Part shown: positions 9,530 to 19,949 of the stretch, piece after piece
Position numbering within the stretch: the stretch's first letter is position 1
Layout: every line of letters begins with the position of its first letter
DNA from: Hungatella sp.
GTDB lineage: Bacteria; Bacillota; Clostridia; Lachnospirales; Lachnospiraceae
Assembly (NCBI GenBank): GCA_022798105.1
Contig: JAAWLV010000002.1
Coordinates: 1-49,783 of the forward strand
Direction: 5' to 3'
Length of the DNA stretch: 49,783 bases
Translations under genes and position numbers: made by a program
Notes under the pieces: model-generated
Told to the model about the DNA's origin: nothing
Database searches by the model: none
Seen by the model: only the letters and a program-made list of their open reading frames with translations

Positions 9530-12472
9530 TTACCCCTTCTCTCCTTTTTCTCGTTTGTGTGTTTCTAAATAAGCCTCTCCGAGAGCTTTCAGCTCCTGGA
9601 GGGAATACAAGCGGCACTGCCGCAGATTCCCGGAATGGTAGTCAAACACCAGCGTATCCCCCATGATATCGCACAGTCCCGGGAGATATGCCAGAGTCTG
9701 GAATCTGTCGTCCAGCAGAAGGCCGTACCGCTCCCCTTCTGCGCTGACATATTCCGTTATGAGGTATCGGCCTATCTGGGTTACATACGTGAGATAGGAT
9801 TCCTCCTCAAGAACAGCCACTTTTTCGTTGGATTCCAGGTCGTATACCTGGGGCGGCGTGTGAAGGGAGGATTCAATCCGGTACTTATCCGTAAAGAATT
9901 CTTCGTACAGATCCTTTGACGGAGCTTCTCCTTTACTCTCGCTGATCACCGATCCGTCAGCGGCGCTGTAGCACCGTCTGGTTCCGTCATACCATATGAC
10001 CTCCAGCCAGGAACCCTCTTCGCTTTTTCGAAACTGCTGGTCGTAAATATGCCGGGAGTCAGGCAGGTTTTTGCGGCAGATCACCTTTCCCTCCAAGTCA
10101 CAGACACAAAATTCTTCGCAGTCAAAAAGCATCACTGTGCTGTGATCATAGCTGACCCGGGCCTCATCGTGGAGATACCGGGCGTCATAGGACATAAGCT
10201 GCGACTGGTCATGGCTCTCCTTTTTTAAGATCCGCACCGTGGGACCGTTTCTGCCGGCCACCACCCCGTAGGGGCCTGCCATAGAGACAAAATCACAGGC
10301 CTCGCCGCATACTTCCGACAAAACCGGATTTGCGCCGCTGTCATAAAAAGAAAAGCCTTTGTCATCTGTGGCAATGAGGACATACCCCTTATCCCCGATG
10401 GAAAATCCCGTTATATTCCTGTCCTCTGTGTACGCCAGCTCGGTCTGGTTTAAAGTGTCCGGATCGAACCTGACCAGAAGATTTCCGTTGGCAAAACAGA
10501 TCCCCGTTTCATCTGTTTGAACCAAAAACGGATCTCTGGACTCATAGTCTCCTACATATACCCCTTTTTTTGTATCCACCAGGCCGAAGATGGATTCATC
10601 GCTTTTGTCCGCCCCAAAGGCAAAATACTGTTCATAGAAACCGCCTCCAAAATGGCTGTAAGCCGTATTCTCAAAAATAATCAGATCTCCGTCCTCCTGT
10701 TTCAGATCAAAAATCCTCAGGCCGCCGTCGGAGAAACTGACTGCCAGCAGATCACCTGTGTGGTTTAAAGCAAAGATCCGGTTTCCGGGATTGGCGAATA
10801 TATCATTGGCTGCTGCCGCCATGTGCTTTCCCTCAAAGAAACAGTCAGCCGTTTTTCGCCCGTCGTCCATGCGGTATACACAGGCAGAACCATCATCCCT
10901 GTTTACTGCCGCCACTGCGGTTTTGTCCCCGGAGACGGCCAGCGTGGTGGCTTTCTCCCCGATCCACAAGATTTCCTTTTTTTCCAGATCATAGGCCGTT
11001 ACGCCCTGGTCTCCGGCATAGACTATCCGCGTCTCATCTACAAACAGGATATCCGAGAGGGCGGAATTTTCTGCCGGCAGAAGGGCAATCCTTTCCAGGG
11101 TACCCATATCAAAAACCGCTGCCTCATGCTGGTAAATCACCCCAAGGTAGGAACCTCCCGGCGATAATGCCGAGGAAAAGGGGGCAGAGGGAAGGCTGAG
11201 CGTGTCAACAGCCCCAAATCCGTCTTCCAGATTGTAAACTCCCAGCGCATCTGTCAAAGCCTTCTGAGCCTGGGCCGTGACAGGAGCGTCAAGAATGGTT
11301 TTTTTCTCCGGCATGGCTTCCAGGGCAAGCTTTACAGCGCCGGATATATCCCCCTCACGAAGCCGGTTGGCAGAATACTCCGCCAGGGCCAGGGCTGCCT
11401 GAGTCTGTTTCATCTGGTTCATCCCCGCAAATGCGGCGGCGCCGCCGGACAGGAACAAAAACGTCAGCGATATGGTACAAAGTGCTATCCGTCTTTTCCG
11501 GCGCTTCACCCGCTTATCCTGCCTGTGAAGCCCGCGAAAAGCCTCCAGCATCTCTAAAGCCGACTGATACCGCTTATCCGGATCCGGGGCCATTGCCCGT
11601 TCTATAATTTTTGAAACCTGAGGACTGGATACAGTTCCGTCTAAAGGCTTCACAGCCGACGCATGTCTGTCAGGGCATTTTCCTGATAACAGGTGGTACA
11701 AAGTGGCCCCCAGGCTGTAAATATCGGATCGGGCGTCCAGCATGACCGATTTTCTTCCGCCTGTTTTGCTCTCCTTTTTCCAAGAGCCCTCCATGGTTTC
11801 TGTAGGTTCCCCCACGCCGGTCATCCATACCGTGTCCGCCCATTCCGGATCGCCGGCCATTGCCCTGCCCTCTTCTTCCGTCCCTGAACGTTGCCTGTGC
11901 TTTTTATGATCAGAACCGGAAACGCTTTCATATTCGGCTCCGTAGTGTTCCGGCGAAGCATACCCGCGGCTGAGCCCTGCTTTTACGGCTCCGCCTTCCC
12001 CCAGGGCAAGGGCAATGTTGTAATCTATCAGGCAGATATCTCCGCCGGGGCGCAGCATAATGTTGGCCGGCTTTATATCGCCGTGGAGTATCCCGTAAGG
12101 CGGACGGCTGTGAAGGTATAGAAGGGCCTCAAGAAGCTGGCATGCCCACCGGATTATCTCCGGCTGGGAAAAAAGCTCCCCCCTCTTTAAATATTTGTCC
12201 AGGCTCTCCCCTTCTATAAAATCCATGACCGTATAAACGACGCCGTCCTCCTGGACAAAATCGTAGACCTGAGGGATATAGGTATGGCTCAGCCCCTTTA
12301 ACATATCCACTTCCCGGCGCAGGCTTTCTGCTTTTGTACTCAAGGTCCGCTTGTCCGCCTTTAATACAATGGGCTTTTCCAGCCGCAAATGGCGCCCCAG
12401 ATAGACGATCCCGCCTCCTCCGGCCCCTATTTGGCGGTGTATCTCATATGTATCTGCGATGATCCTGGTCAT
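9530..12472 (-). CDS. Membrane Ser/Thr protein kinase with extracellular beta-propeller (WD40-like) region
   Basis: QIGAGGGGIVYLG, ILHGDIKPANIML, LIDYNIAL, GYASPEHYG, DARSDIYSLG; TM at RRIALCTISLTFLFLSGGAAAFAG; propeller-like repeats after it. Confidence 0.88.
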   Translation of the reverse strand: MTRIIADTYEIHRQIGAGGGGIVYLGRHLRLEKPIVLKADKRTLSTKAESLRREVDMLKGLSHTYIPQVYDFVQEDGVVYTVMDFIEGESLDKYLKRGELFSQPEIIRWACQLLEALLYLHSRPPYGILHGDIKPANIMLRPGGDICLIDYNIALALGEGGAVKAGLSRGYASPEHYGAEYESVSGSDHKKHRQRSGTEEEGRAMAGDPEWADTVWMTGVGEPTETMEGSWKKESKTGGRKSVMLDARSDIYSLGATLYHLLSGKCPDRHASAVKPLDGTVSSPQVSKIIERAMAPDPDKRYQSALEMLEAFRGLHRQDKRVKRRKRRIALCTISLTFLFLSGGAAAFAGMNQMKQTQAALALAEYSANRLREGDISGAVKLALEAMPEKKTILDAPVTAQAQKALTDALGVYNLEDGFGAVDTLSLPSAPFSSALSPGGSYLGVIYQHEAAVFDMGTLERIALLPAENSALSDILFVDETRIVYAGDQGVTAYDLEKKEILWIGEKATTLAVSGDKTAVAAVNRDDGSACVYRMDDGRKTADCFFEGKHMAAAANDIFANPGNRIFALNHTGDLLAVSFSDGGLRIFDLKQEDGDLIIFENTAYSHFGGGFYEQYFAFGADKSDESIFGLVDTKKGVYVGDYESRDPFLVQTDETGICFANGNLLVRFDPDTLNQTELAYTEDRNITGFSIGDKGYVLIATDDKGFSFYDSGANPVLSEVCGEACDFVSMAGPYGVVAGRNGPTVRILKKESHDQSQLMSYDARYLHDEARVSYDHSTVMLFDCEEFCVCDLEGKVICRKNLPDSRHIYDQQFRKSEEGSWLEVIWYDGTRRCYSAADGSVISESKGEAPSKDLYEEFFTDKYRIESSLHTPPQVYDLESNEKVAVLEEESYLTYVTQIGRYLITEYVSAEGERYGLLLDDRFQTLAYLPGLCDIMGDTLVFDYHSGNLRQCRLYSLQELKALGEAYLETHKREKGEKG

Positions 12473-12711
12473 AACGTTTTTCCCGCCTTTTTTGCGGCTG
12501 CCCCTTTCGCTTTTTTGGAATCAAAAGGCGGACCGTACTCCTTTTCCAGCTTTTTTTTAAGCCGCCGTCCTGTAAAGGAAAACACAATCAGGCATACAGC
12601 CGCCAAAAAAACCGCCGCAGCCATGGCGGCCGCTCCGCAGCCGGCCAGATACTGCCCGTGCGATAAATACTGCATACAATCCCCCCTAATCATACAGGCC
12701 ACATCCGCCAT
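12469..12711 (-). CDS. Small membrane protein of unknown function
   Basis: One hydrophobic segment, overlaps neighbouring ORFs by a few bp in the directon. Confidence 0.55.
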   Translation of the reverse strand: MADVACMIRGDCMQYLSHGQYLAGCGAAAMAAAVFLAAVCLIVFSFTGRRLKKKLEKEYGPPFDSKKAKGAAAKKAGKTL

Positions 12712-13217
12712 AAAGCGGCTGCGGCCCCTGCAAAAATACAGCAGCCAAAACTGAAATACCCGCAGTCATCTTCTGGTTCATAAGGTTTAATATTCTTTGT
12801 ATACCAGAGATTTTCCAGGTACAGCTTTAAGCGCCCAAACACGCGCCGGCCTCTTTTTTGGCTTATGACCAGCCATGCCGCGGCAATCCCGCCTAAAAGT
12901 ACGGAGTAAATCATGGCATATCCGCAGAATTTCCATCCGGCCAGAGCCCCGACGGCCATGTAAAGCTTCACATCCCCTGCCTTTAATGTTCCCATAAGCC
13001 ACAGCGCCATAAAAGAAGTCCCGAGCGCCAGTCCTAAAAGGCTGTTTTTTAAGCCCCAGATGCCGGCCAGAGCCCCGTTGAGGCCAATTCCGGCAGCCGC
13101 GGCCGGAAGGGTCAGTTTATTATAGATTTTCCGGCACTTTAAATCCGTAATGCCGCCCCACGCCGCCACGGCGGTGGCAGCTATGTATAAAAACAGCTGG
13201 CCTTTCATGCTGCACAT
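12690..13217 (-). CDS. Prepilin peptidase (A24 family, CpaA/TadV-like), copy 2
   Basis: GGITDLKCRKIYN and LKAGDVKLYMAVGALAG aspartate motifs, multiple TMs. Confidence 0.88.
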   Translation of the reverse strand: MCSMKGQLFLYIAATAVAAWGGITDLKCRKIYNKLTLPAAAAGIGLNGALAGIWGLKNSLLGLALGTSFMALWLMGTLKAGDVKLYMAVGALAGWKFCGYAMIYSVLLGGIAAAWLVISQKRGRRVFGRLKLYLENLWYTKNIKPYEPEDDCGYFSFGCCIFAGAAAALWRMWPV

Positions 13218-13224
13218 GCTCCTG

Positions 13225-13995
13225 TCAACTTATTTCCGCCACAATAGCAGATACATTGTCCTTAGCCTCTCCGGCGCCGATCATCTGCCGCAGATATTCT
13301 GCCCTTTCCCCCGGACTTTTCCCTTTTATCCGCATCCCCTCCTCCAGCTTCGGCTGTCCAAGGGGATTGTAGAGTCCGTCGCTGCACACAAGGAAGCAGT
13401 CCTTTTTTAACACCTGTCCGGTCTGATAGCCGGCCTGGGGAACCGCAAACATGCCCATACACATGGTCAGCTTGTTTTTGGCCGGGGAATGGCTGGCCTC
13501 ATCCTCTGTCATACAATGGCTCTCCACCATTTTAGCCGCCAGGGACTGATCTATGGTCAGCTGTCTCAGGCGGCGGCCCCGCAGGCGGTATATGCGGCTG
13601 TCACCCATATTTTCTATGTAATACCGCCTTCCATACAGCAAAAGCAATGACAACGTGGATCCGGATCTGCACTCCATCCGGTTATTGAACTGAAAAACCG
13701 CCTGATTAATGTCCCATATCTCCTGCTCCAGAAGTTCGCGGATATCCCCGGCCTGCTCCATGCCGTTGTGGATCATGGTGGAAAAATCATCATACCACCA
13801 GCGGTTAAACTGTTCCGCTATATAGCTGCTTACCTGGGCTCCGAAGGATAGGCCGCCCATGCCGTCCGCCACCACAAGGAGGGCGCAGGGGCGTTTCTTT
13901 ATCTCCCCGGTCAGAACCAGAATCCTGTCCTGGTTTTCCTCCCTCCTGTCACCTGCGTCGCTTATGGCCCCGCAGCTGTATGTGAACCTTCCCAT
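13225..13995 (-). CDS. PP2C-family Ser/Thr protein phosphatase
   Basis: SDAGDRREENQDRI, LLVVADGMGGLSFG, ENMGDSRIYRLR, LVCSDGLYN, EAKDNVSAIVAEI. Start taken as internal Met (ORF track 14061). Confidence 0.9.
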   Translation of the reverse strand: MGRFTYSCGAISDAGDRREENQDRILVLTGEIKKRPCALLVVADGMGGLSFGAQVSSYIAEQFNRWWYDDFSTMIHNGMEQAGDIRELLEQEIWDINQAVFQFNNRMECRSGSTLSLLLLYGRRYYIENMGDSRIYRLRGRRLRQLTIDQSLAAKMVESHCMTEDEASHSPAKNKLTMCMGMFAVPQAGYQTGQVLKKDCFLVCSDGLYNPLGQPKLEEGMRIKGKSPGERAEYLRQMIGAGEAKDNVSAIVAEIS

Positions 13996-13999
13996 GGAT

Positions 14000-15622
14000 T
14001 CAACCATCCGTACAGCGTATGGTAAATTCACTGTCAGCCAGCATGATCCGATCCTTGTCATGGAGGGGATATGGGGTGTTGCTCTCGATTCTTATGCCGT
14101 TTCCGTTGATGTACGTGCCGTTTTTTGAATTAATATCCACCACGTAGTACTGCCCGTTCTCATAAAAGAACCTGGCATGGATTTTTCCTACCCTGGGACT
14201 CTTTAACGCGAAATCCACCTGGGCTCTCAGACGGCCGATGAGCACCCCCTGTACAGGATCTACAGGGATTCTTTGAAGCACGCCGTCTTCATAATATTCC
14301 AGATAAGCCGCCGTATTGCCGCCGCTGCTCTCCTCCCACAGCTCCGTCTCCCCTTCCGCCTCCCCATCTTCCGGCTCATAAACAGCAGGATGTATGGGAG
14401 GCGCGGCGAAAGTCCTGGCTGCCGGAGGAACCGGGGCTTTTGGGGCCGGTGTTTTTGGAATCGGGGCTTTTGGAACCGGGGCTTTTGGAGCAGGCGAAGA
14501 TACGGGGGTCTGGCAGACGGCTGCAGGTTCCGCTTCCTGCATCAGCTGCTTCTTTGGCGGGGCGGGACGGGAATTGGCTGCCGCCTTTTTAGGAGGCGTC
14601 TTCTTCCCCTTGGCCGCTTTTGGGGCTTTTCCAGGCTTCTTGCCTTCTTTTTTATTTACATAGATCTCCCGGTAAAGGATCACTTCCGCCGCAGCAAGGA
14701 TAATCACAAAGGCCAGAACCGTGTTGACTGCAAGATTTCCGTTTTCATCCAGAAACAGGCCAAAGGAAATACCAGCTGCCGTAACCACCATGACCAGAGC
14801 CTGGGGAAGCAGAAACAGCTTTTTTCTTTTGTCTTTTTCGTTTACGTTTATTTCCGGTACTCTGTCCGCCTCCTCTTTTGGGGGCTGGGGCCGGAAGGAT
14901 TCCTTTCTGGGTGCCTGGCTGTCGGGTACCTGATATTCTGGCATCTGGTATTGAGGCATCTGGTATTGGGGCATCTGGTATTGGGGCATCTGAGGCTGGG
15001 GTGTCCTATTAACTTGGGGCGACGGCTTCTGCAAAGGCTTTTCTATTTCTTCTATTCGGGGCGCCTTTCCGGTTCTGTACGGCTTCAGGCTGTTCTCCAG
15101 CTGGTCGGGACAAAAGGGCTGGCTGTTCAGCTCTTTTAACAGAATCTGTATCAGATTGTCGTCGGCCATCTCTATTTGGTCCTTTAAGATCAGATCTGAG
15201 AGAAGTTCCTTTAACCCGTATCCTCCCGGGTTTTCTATGGGAAGAAACACGAACGCCGGGTCACAGTTGGAGGGATTCACATAGATATTCTCCGCTTCCA
15301 TCAAGATGCCGGAGGAAGGAAGCCGAAAATCAGATGCATCCCTAATGGCCGAAACCGCCCCGTCTATCAGGCAGATCAGCTCCTTTCTCGTAAGCTTGCG
15401 CTTTTTCAGCACGTCGGCCAGGCAAATTCTGGAGGTGATGTTATAGAAAACTACGGTTTCTCCGTCCAGGGACTGCCTGGATACTGACAAGAATTTTTTT
15501 ATGTCATTTGACAGAATCATTTCCAGCTGATAATGTATCACCTTCACATCAGCGGGATATGTTATCGTTATATAGCTTGAAGTCCCCACCGTCTCATGGG
15601 AAACTTTTAATTGCCTGTCCAT
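14000..15622 (-). CDS. FHA-domain protein with DUF6382-like N-terminus and Pro-rich linkers
   Basis: C-terminal GVLIGRLRAQVDFALKSPRVGKIHARFFYENGQYYVVDINSKNGTYINGNGI is an FHA fold; two TM segments; low-complexity linkers. Confidence 0.85.
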   Translation of the reverse strand: MDRQLKVSHETVGTSSYITITYPADVKVIHYQLEMILSNDIKKFLSVSRQSLDGETVVFYNITSRICLADVLKKRKLTRKELICLIDGAVSAIRDASDFRLPSSGILMEAENIYVNPSNCDPAFVFLPIENPGGYGLKELLSDLILKDQIEMADDNLIQILLKELNSQPFCPDQLENSLKPYRTGKAPRIEEIEKPLQKPSPQVNRTPQPQMPQYQMPQYQMPQYQMPEYQVPDSQAPRKESFRPQPPKEEADRVPEINVNEKDKRKKLFLLPQALVMVVTAAGISFGLFLDENGNLAVNTVLAFVIILAAAEVILYREIYVNKKEGKKPGKAPKAAKGKKTPPKKAAANSRPAPPKKQLMQEAEPAAVCQTPVSSPAPKAPVPKAPIPKTPAPKAPVPPAARTFAAPPIHPAVYEPEDGEAEGETELWEESSGGNTAAYLEYYEDGVLQRIPVDPVQGVLIGRLRAQVDFALKSPRVGKIHARFFYENGQYYVVDINSKNGTYINGNGIRIESNTPYPLHDKDRIMLADSEFTIRCTDG

Positions 15623-15663
15623 ATTAAAAACCTACCTTTCATTAAACCTTCATGGGGCCTGCC

Positions 15664-16302
15664 TCAGCCTGTTTTCGCGGCAATCACCATTTGTAGGGCA
15701 GCTGCCGCCGCCAGGAAAGGGACAAAGGGAAATTCCGTCGCCAGGCTTTTTTTCTGAAACGCTATAAGATACAGGCTGTAGACAAACGATAAAAACAGGG
15801 ACAGGACGAAAACATTCAGAGTATACTCCCACCCTGCAGTTATGGCAGTAATCCCAAGAAGTTTTATATCCCCCCACCCTACCTTCCCTCTTGAAAACCA
15901 TCCTGCGATCAAAAAAAGAATGGCCAGCCCTCCGCCTGCCAGGCAGCTTCTCATCAGATCCGCCGGCGCTCTCCAAAGCACACCCAAAAGCATCTGCCCG
16001 GCAAAAAAACATGTGAGAATCTTATGAGGCACAATCCGGCGCCGTTTGTCAATCACCGCCAGTATTCCGTAAGTACATAAAAGATCCGCCGTCTGCACAG
16101 GCTTTACGGCCTTTCCTGCCATAAGCCACACAAGGCCGTAAAAAGACGCCCATACTCCCCAGAAAACGTACAGGGTTTTGTTCCTCCAAAGGGGAATACC
16201 ATCGCTTTCTTCACCCGTCCACAGCCGGACTGCGCAGATGCTTTTTATTCCTCCCAGTGCCGATACCGCAAGCAGGACAGGAATCATCCATATTGTCATC
16301 AA
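15664..16302 (-). CDS. Prepilin peptidase (A24 family), copy 1
   Basis: AVIDKRRRIVPHKI and RGKVGWGDIKLLGI (GxGD) motifs. Confidence 0.85.
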   Translation of the reverse strand: MMTIWMIPVLLAVSALGGIKSICAVRLWTGEESDGIPLWRNKTLYVFWGVWASFYGLVWLMAGKAVKPVQTADLLCTYGILAVIDKRRRIVPHKILTCFFAGQMLLGVLWRAPADLMRSCLAGGGLAILFLIAGWFSRGKVGWGDIKLLGITAITAGWEYTLNVFVLSLFLSFVYSLYLIAFQKKSLATEFPFVPFLAAAAALQMVIAAKTG

Positions 16303-17402
16303 TCAATCTCCTTCGTCACGATCCGGATATCCGGATACTGGGACTGAACCTCCCGCACGGCCTGATCGTATATGGTCCTGTCCACCTCCCGCCCGTTTTT
16401 TGACGAGGGGATATAGAGAATCAGCTCCCTGCTCCTTATATCTTCACGTTTCAGGGTCACACCGTCATAGGTGGTATCTTTAAAGTTATCAATTTTGCCG
16501 CACTCCCGCCGCAGCTTCCCTTTAATTCCGGAAATCTCCTGATAGCTTGCATCGCGGATATCGATGGAACACTCTGCCGTGGCCTTTCCCGTAGCCGGAT
16601 CATAGGCGGAGAATGTAGAAAACCGTTCCGGAAGATTTCTTACCTTCTCCTGCGCCTGAATGGCCCCTCCCCGTTTCACAGGCGGCTGATCCCATACGCT
16701 CTCCTGTTTCTCCTCCTTTTTTTCGCTGTCGGAAAATACGGAGGTTCCGCTCATTCCCTGGATATAAGCCCGGTTTGCCAGGTTAAGCTCCGGCAGTATG
16801 TCAATGGGCATAATCGGATCAATGGTATAGCACACAATCAGATCAATGGTCTTTCCGTCCTCAAAAAAGCAGGAACTGTTCAGGTTCAGCCCTTTAAGGC
16901 CGCCTATAACCTGCAGATTCTTCAATCTCACATCCGCGCCCTGGCCGCGGGAATCGGCTCCGATGTAGCTTTCTATCAGAGAGCGGGCCACAACCTCAAA
17001 AAGCTGATGATTTACCTCTCTTCCGGCATTGCCGAATACAGCGGCCCCAATGTTTTTCAGGATTTCCCTGGGATCCGTGGTTCCGTTGTAGGAGGCGGCA
17101 TTGCCGGAACTGAAATCTTCATAAAACTGTATAAGCTCTCCCATATCTTTATTCAGCTGGCCCGTCCGTTCTCCCGCGGCACCTGAAATCTGTTGGTTGA
17201 GATCATTGAAACCGGCCGCCTGGTACAGATAAGAATACATGGAAAGTTCTTTGGCTGTCTGGCTGACTGCATGCTGCATGAGCCCATAGACATAGACAAT
17301 CCTCATGACAAAGAGGATTGTCACGATTATCATCAGAAATATGGAATAGGAAATACTGGCCTCTATGGTCAGTGCTCCCCTGTCCGTTCTCCTTTTGTCC
17401 AT
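16299..17402 (-). CDS. TadE-like pseudopilin/pilus assembly protein
   Basis: N-terminus RGALTIEASISYSIFLMIIVTILFV (G|ALTIE pseudopilin motif), in tad cluster. Confidence 0.7.
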   Translation of the reverse strand: MDKRRTDRGALTIEASISYSIFLMIIVTILFVMRIVYVYGLMQHAVSQTAKELSMYSYLYQAAGFNDLNQQISGAAGERTGQLNKDMGELIQFYEDFSSGNAASYNGTTDPREILKNIGAAVFGNAGREVNHQLFEVVARSLIESYIGADSRGQGADVRLKNLQVIGGLKGLNLNSSCFFEDGKTIDLIVCYTIDPIMPIDILPELNLANRAYIQGMSGTSVFSDSEKKEEKQESVWDQPPVKRGGAIQAQEKVRNLPERFSTFSAYDPATGKATAECSIDIRDASYQEISGIKGKLRRECGKIDNFKDTTYDGVTLKREDIRSRELILYIPSSKNGREVDRTIYDQAVREVQSQYPDIRIVTKEID

Positions 17403-17414
17403 ATCAATACTCTC

Positions 17415-19949
17415 CTAGTATCCCAGATAAACCGTATTGGTAAAGGTCATCCGCCCCATATACCCCTGTTTTCGGTAGGACTCTTCAAAGGGCATTACGC
17501 TGCCGAACATATAGCGGATAGACAGTTTTGTATCCCCATGAATCCAGGTATAAGCCTTTGCCATGGAAAAGTCCGTCTCCCCGCTGTTTTTCATATTCAT
17601 CTCAATCAGATCCGCTGTTCTCATGATCCGTTTCTCTCTCCCTTTGAGCAGAAGCAGGATCAGAAGGTAGTCCTCATAGGATACAAAGATTCCCTTTTTC
17701 CCGTAACCGGAGATCAGCCCCTGCCCGTCTGCGCTGGGGAAGTTCTTGAGAAGAATATTTTCCGTGGTTTTAATCAGAGGGATCCGGTATCCGCCTGATA
17801 TAAGGTAATCCATTTCAAGGATGGTCTCAGCTGTGGCCCAGGCGGTGAGGAAGATCCAGAAAAACACCGGTTCCGGAACCACCCCAAAGGTGGCTGCGCA
17901 GGCTGCTGCTGCCGCTGCATGGCATGCGGGGTTGATGATTTTCTTCTCCCCGTACATGACAACCAGGTTGTTGGCCATCCGCTCCGCAAAAATGGTAGCG
18001 TAGACGGCAGCCTCATTGGCCGTGTCGGTTTTATTTCCGTAAACCAGGTACTCGATCTCGCTTCTGAGAACCGTATTCCGGTCTTTTTTCGGGGAAAACC
18101 GCATGTCCAGCTCCCCGTCCGGATGGGCGTACCTCCATTTTGGCATGTAGAAGCTTTCTTTGTCGCTGTCTGAAATTCCCTGGGATGAAAATTTATTTAC
18201 ACCTGTCAGCCTGGTTTTAAAGGTTCCGAACATGTAGGTGAAACACAGGATATCGTCCCTGGCAGTCTCGCCAATGTCCAGAATCATGCTGCGCTTTCCC
18301 TGGTTTAGGATATCTTTTGACGCGGTCAAGTCTCCGTCCTTGTTGTAAAAGCCGGTATTGCTGTTTTTCCCCTTTTCGCCGCTCCAGGTCTTTGAAGGCC
18401 GCGCCTGATAGACCGAATCTTCCACAGCGCCTTTTTTCGCCTCACCGTCCAGGCTGCTCTCTGCACTGCCCTTTTTTTCTGACTGGCCCTTTGCAAACTC
18501 CTCATCAATTTCGGCCGGGAAGCTCTGGTTATATTTTTTAGACGGATTTACACGCTCCGGATCCCAGGATTTATCGTTAACATACCCGACAATGCCATCC
18601 ACAGATGGCTTATAGCTTTTCGGGCGTCCTTCCATAGCTTCCCCGGCATCCGGGGTGTATTCTTCGCTATGGAGAAAATAATAGTAATACTCTGTGTTCT
18701 CCTCTTCTGCCGGTTCTTCCTCATCTTCTCCGCCCTCCTGGCTGTCCTCTTTGGCATCCTCCATATCTTCCAGGATATCTATGTACCGGGTAACGGCCTC
18801 GTGGATGTCTTCCATAACCTGCTCCAACTCTTTTTTTATCCGTGCGTGTCCCTCCAGCTGATTGATAACCGGATCGTCTATGATTTCCTGTATATGGGGA
18901 AGGTATTCGAGTTTGTAAGCTTCAATGTTACCCTGTGCATCTTTTAACAGGTCTCCCGCCGATTCATTGCCTGCCGCTTTGCCCCGGTTGCCTGACTGAA
19001 AAGTCTCCAGCCGTTTTATGGCAGTCTCAACTTCTTTCTTCGCCTTTTTGGCCTGTTTCAGCACCGCTTTTGCCTGCTTGCGGGCAGAATCGGCCTTTTT
19101 TGTTAATGCATCCTGGCTCTTTTGGTACTCTTTGGCGGCATGTTTCTGGAACTGGGTCAGTTCCTCTTCACCATCTGTATGTTCCAGGCGGATCTCTTCC
19201 ATTTTCCCTGCAAGGGATTCAAAGTAAGTTTCTTTAGCATTATTCAGTTCCAAGACGGCCGAATTTAATTTGGCAAGCTCCTCCCGCAGCTTGGCAAGCT
19301 CCCGATCCGCGGATGCGTTGGCCTCGTCTGCATCCATCTTATCCTCCATGACTTCTGCCGTAACCTGGTTGACCTTGGCTTTATCTTTCGCATTGTCCAG
19401 GCTGGAGAATATATCCATCCGGTCGGCCATCACATACAAGCCGCGGAATTTGGCGTACTCCACCATCTGGGTCTCTAAAACTTCCTGGTTTGCCAGGGCA
19501 TAGATAGGCTCGACGCTGCACTGATCCACACTGAAATCATAGAGATTCAAAAAGGGCTGCCCTATGTAGGACTTTTGTCCTGTGAGGGTGGTCTTCATGA
19601 TTTCCCACAGCCTGTCAGAGTACTCTTTATCCCCGGACATTCCGTGAGCCAGCAGGGTGGCATTAAGACTCTCCTCAAAGACGGCCTTTATCTTCTGCGA
19701 ATCCCCCTCTTTCAGTGCAAAGAGCCCGAACTCATCCTTTAAAACCTGGTTGTAGGAGGCCAGCACGCTGAAAGCTGCCAGATCCGTGGCCTCCCGGGCC
19801 ATGGCCCTTGCACTGGCGCTGCGGCTGCCGTCAATCAGAACCGCCGATAAAAGCATGGTCGGGATCGTTATGATTACCAGAAAGATGGATATGGCGCCTT
19901 TAAGCCTTCTGTTTTCAAAGATCTTCATAGGTTCTTTATGCCTTCTCAT
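17415..19949 (-). CDS. TadG-like / DUF5702-type large pseudopilin-associated protein with coiled coil
   Basis: N-terminal GAISIFLVIITIPTMLLSAVLIDGSRSASARAMAREATDLAAFSVLASYN; long charged coiled-coil segment. Confidence 0.75.
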   Translation of the reverse strand: MRRHKEPMKIFENRRLKGAISIFLVIITIPTMLLSAVLIDGSRSASARAMAREATDLAAFSVLASYNQVLKDEFGLFALKEGDSQKIKAVFEESLNATLLAHGMSGDKEYSDRLWEIMKTTLTGQKSYIGQPFLNLYDFSVDQCSVEPIYALANQEVLETQMVEYAKFRGLYVMADRMDIFSSLDNAKDKAKVNQVTAEVMEDKMDADEANASADRELAKLREELAKLNSAVLELNNAKETYFESLAGKMEEIRLEHTDGEEELTQFQKHAAKEYQKSQDALTKKADSARKQAKAVLKQAKKAKKEVETAIKRLETFQSGNRGKAAGNESAGDLLKDAQGNIEAYKLEYLPHIQEIIDDPVINQLEGHARIKKELEQVMEDIHEAVTRYIDILEDMEDAKEDSQEGGEDEEEPAEEENTEYYYYFLHSEEYTPDAGEAMEGRPKSYKPSVDGIVGYVNDKSWDPERVNPSKKYNQSFPAEIDEEFAKGQSEKKGSAESSLDGEAKKGAVEDSVYQARPSKTWSGEKGKNSNTGFYNKDGDLTASKDILNQGKRSMILDIGETARDDILCFTYMFGTFKTRLTGVNKFSSQGISDSDKESFYMPKWRYAHPDGELDMRFSPKKDRNTVLRSEIEYLVYGNKTDTANEAAVYATIFAERMANNLVVMYGEKKIINPACHAAAAAACAATFGVVPEPVFFWIFLTAWATAETILEMDYLISGGYRIPLIKTTENILLKNFPSADGQGLISGYGKKGIFVSYEDYLLILLLLKGREKRIMRTADLIEMNMKNSGETDFSMAKAYTWIHGDTKLSIRYMFGSVMPFEESYRKQGYMGRMTFTNTVYLGY

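Noticed and set aside
14394-14663. Gly/Ala/Phe-rich plus-strand ORF (FGAGVFGIGAFGTGAFGAG)
   Set aside because: It is the reverse-strand reading of the Pro/Lys/Ala linker repeat in the FHA gene.
15650-16012. 120-aa minus-strand ORF overlapping prepilin peptidase copy 1
   Set aside because: Alternate frame of a gene with intact GxGD motifs; no independent support.
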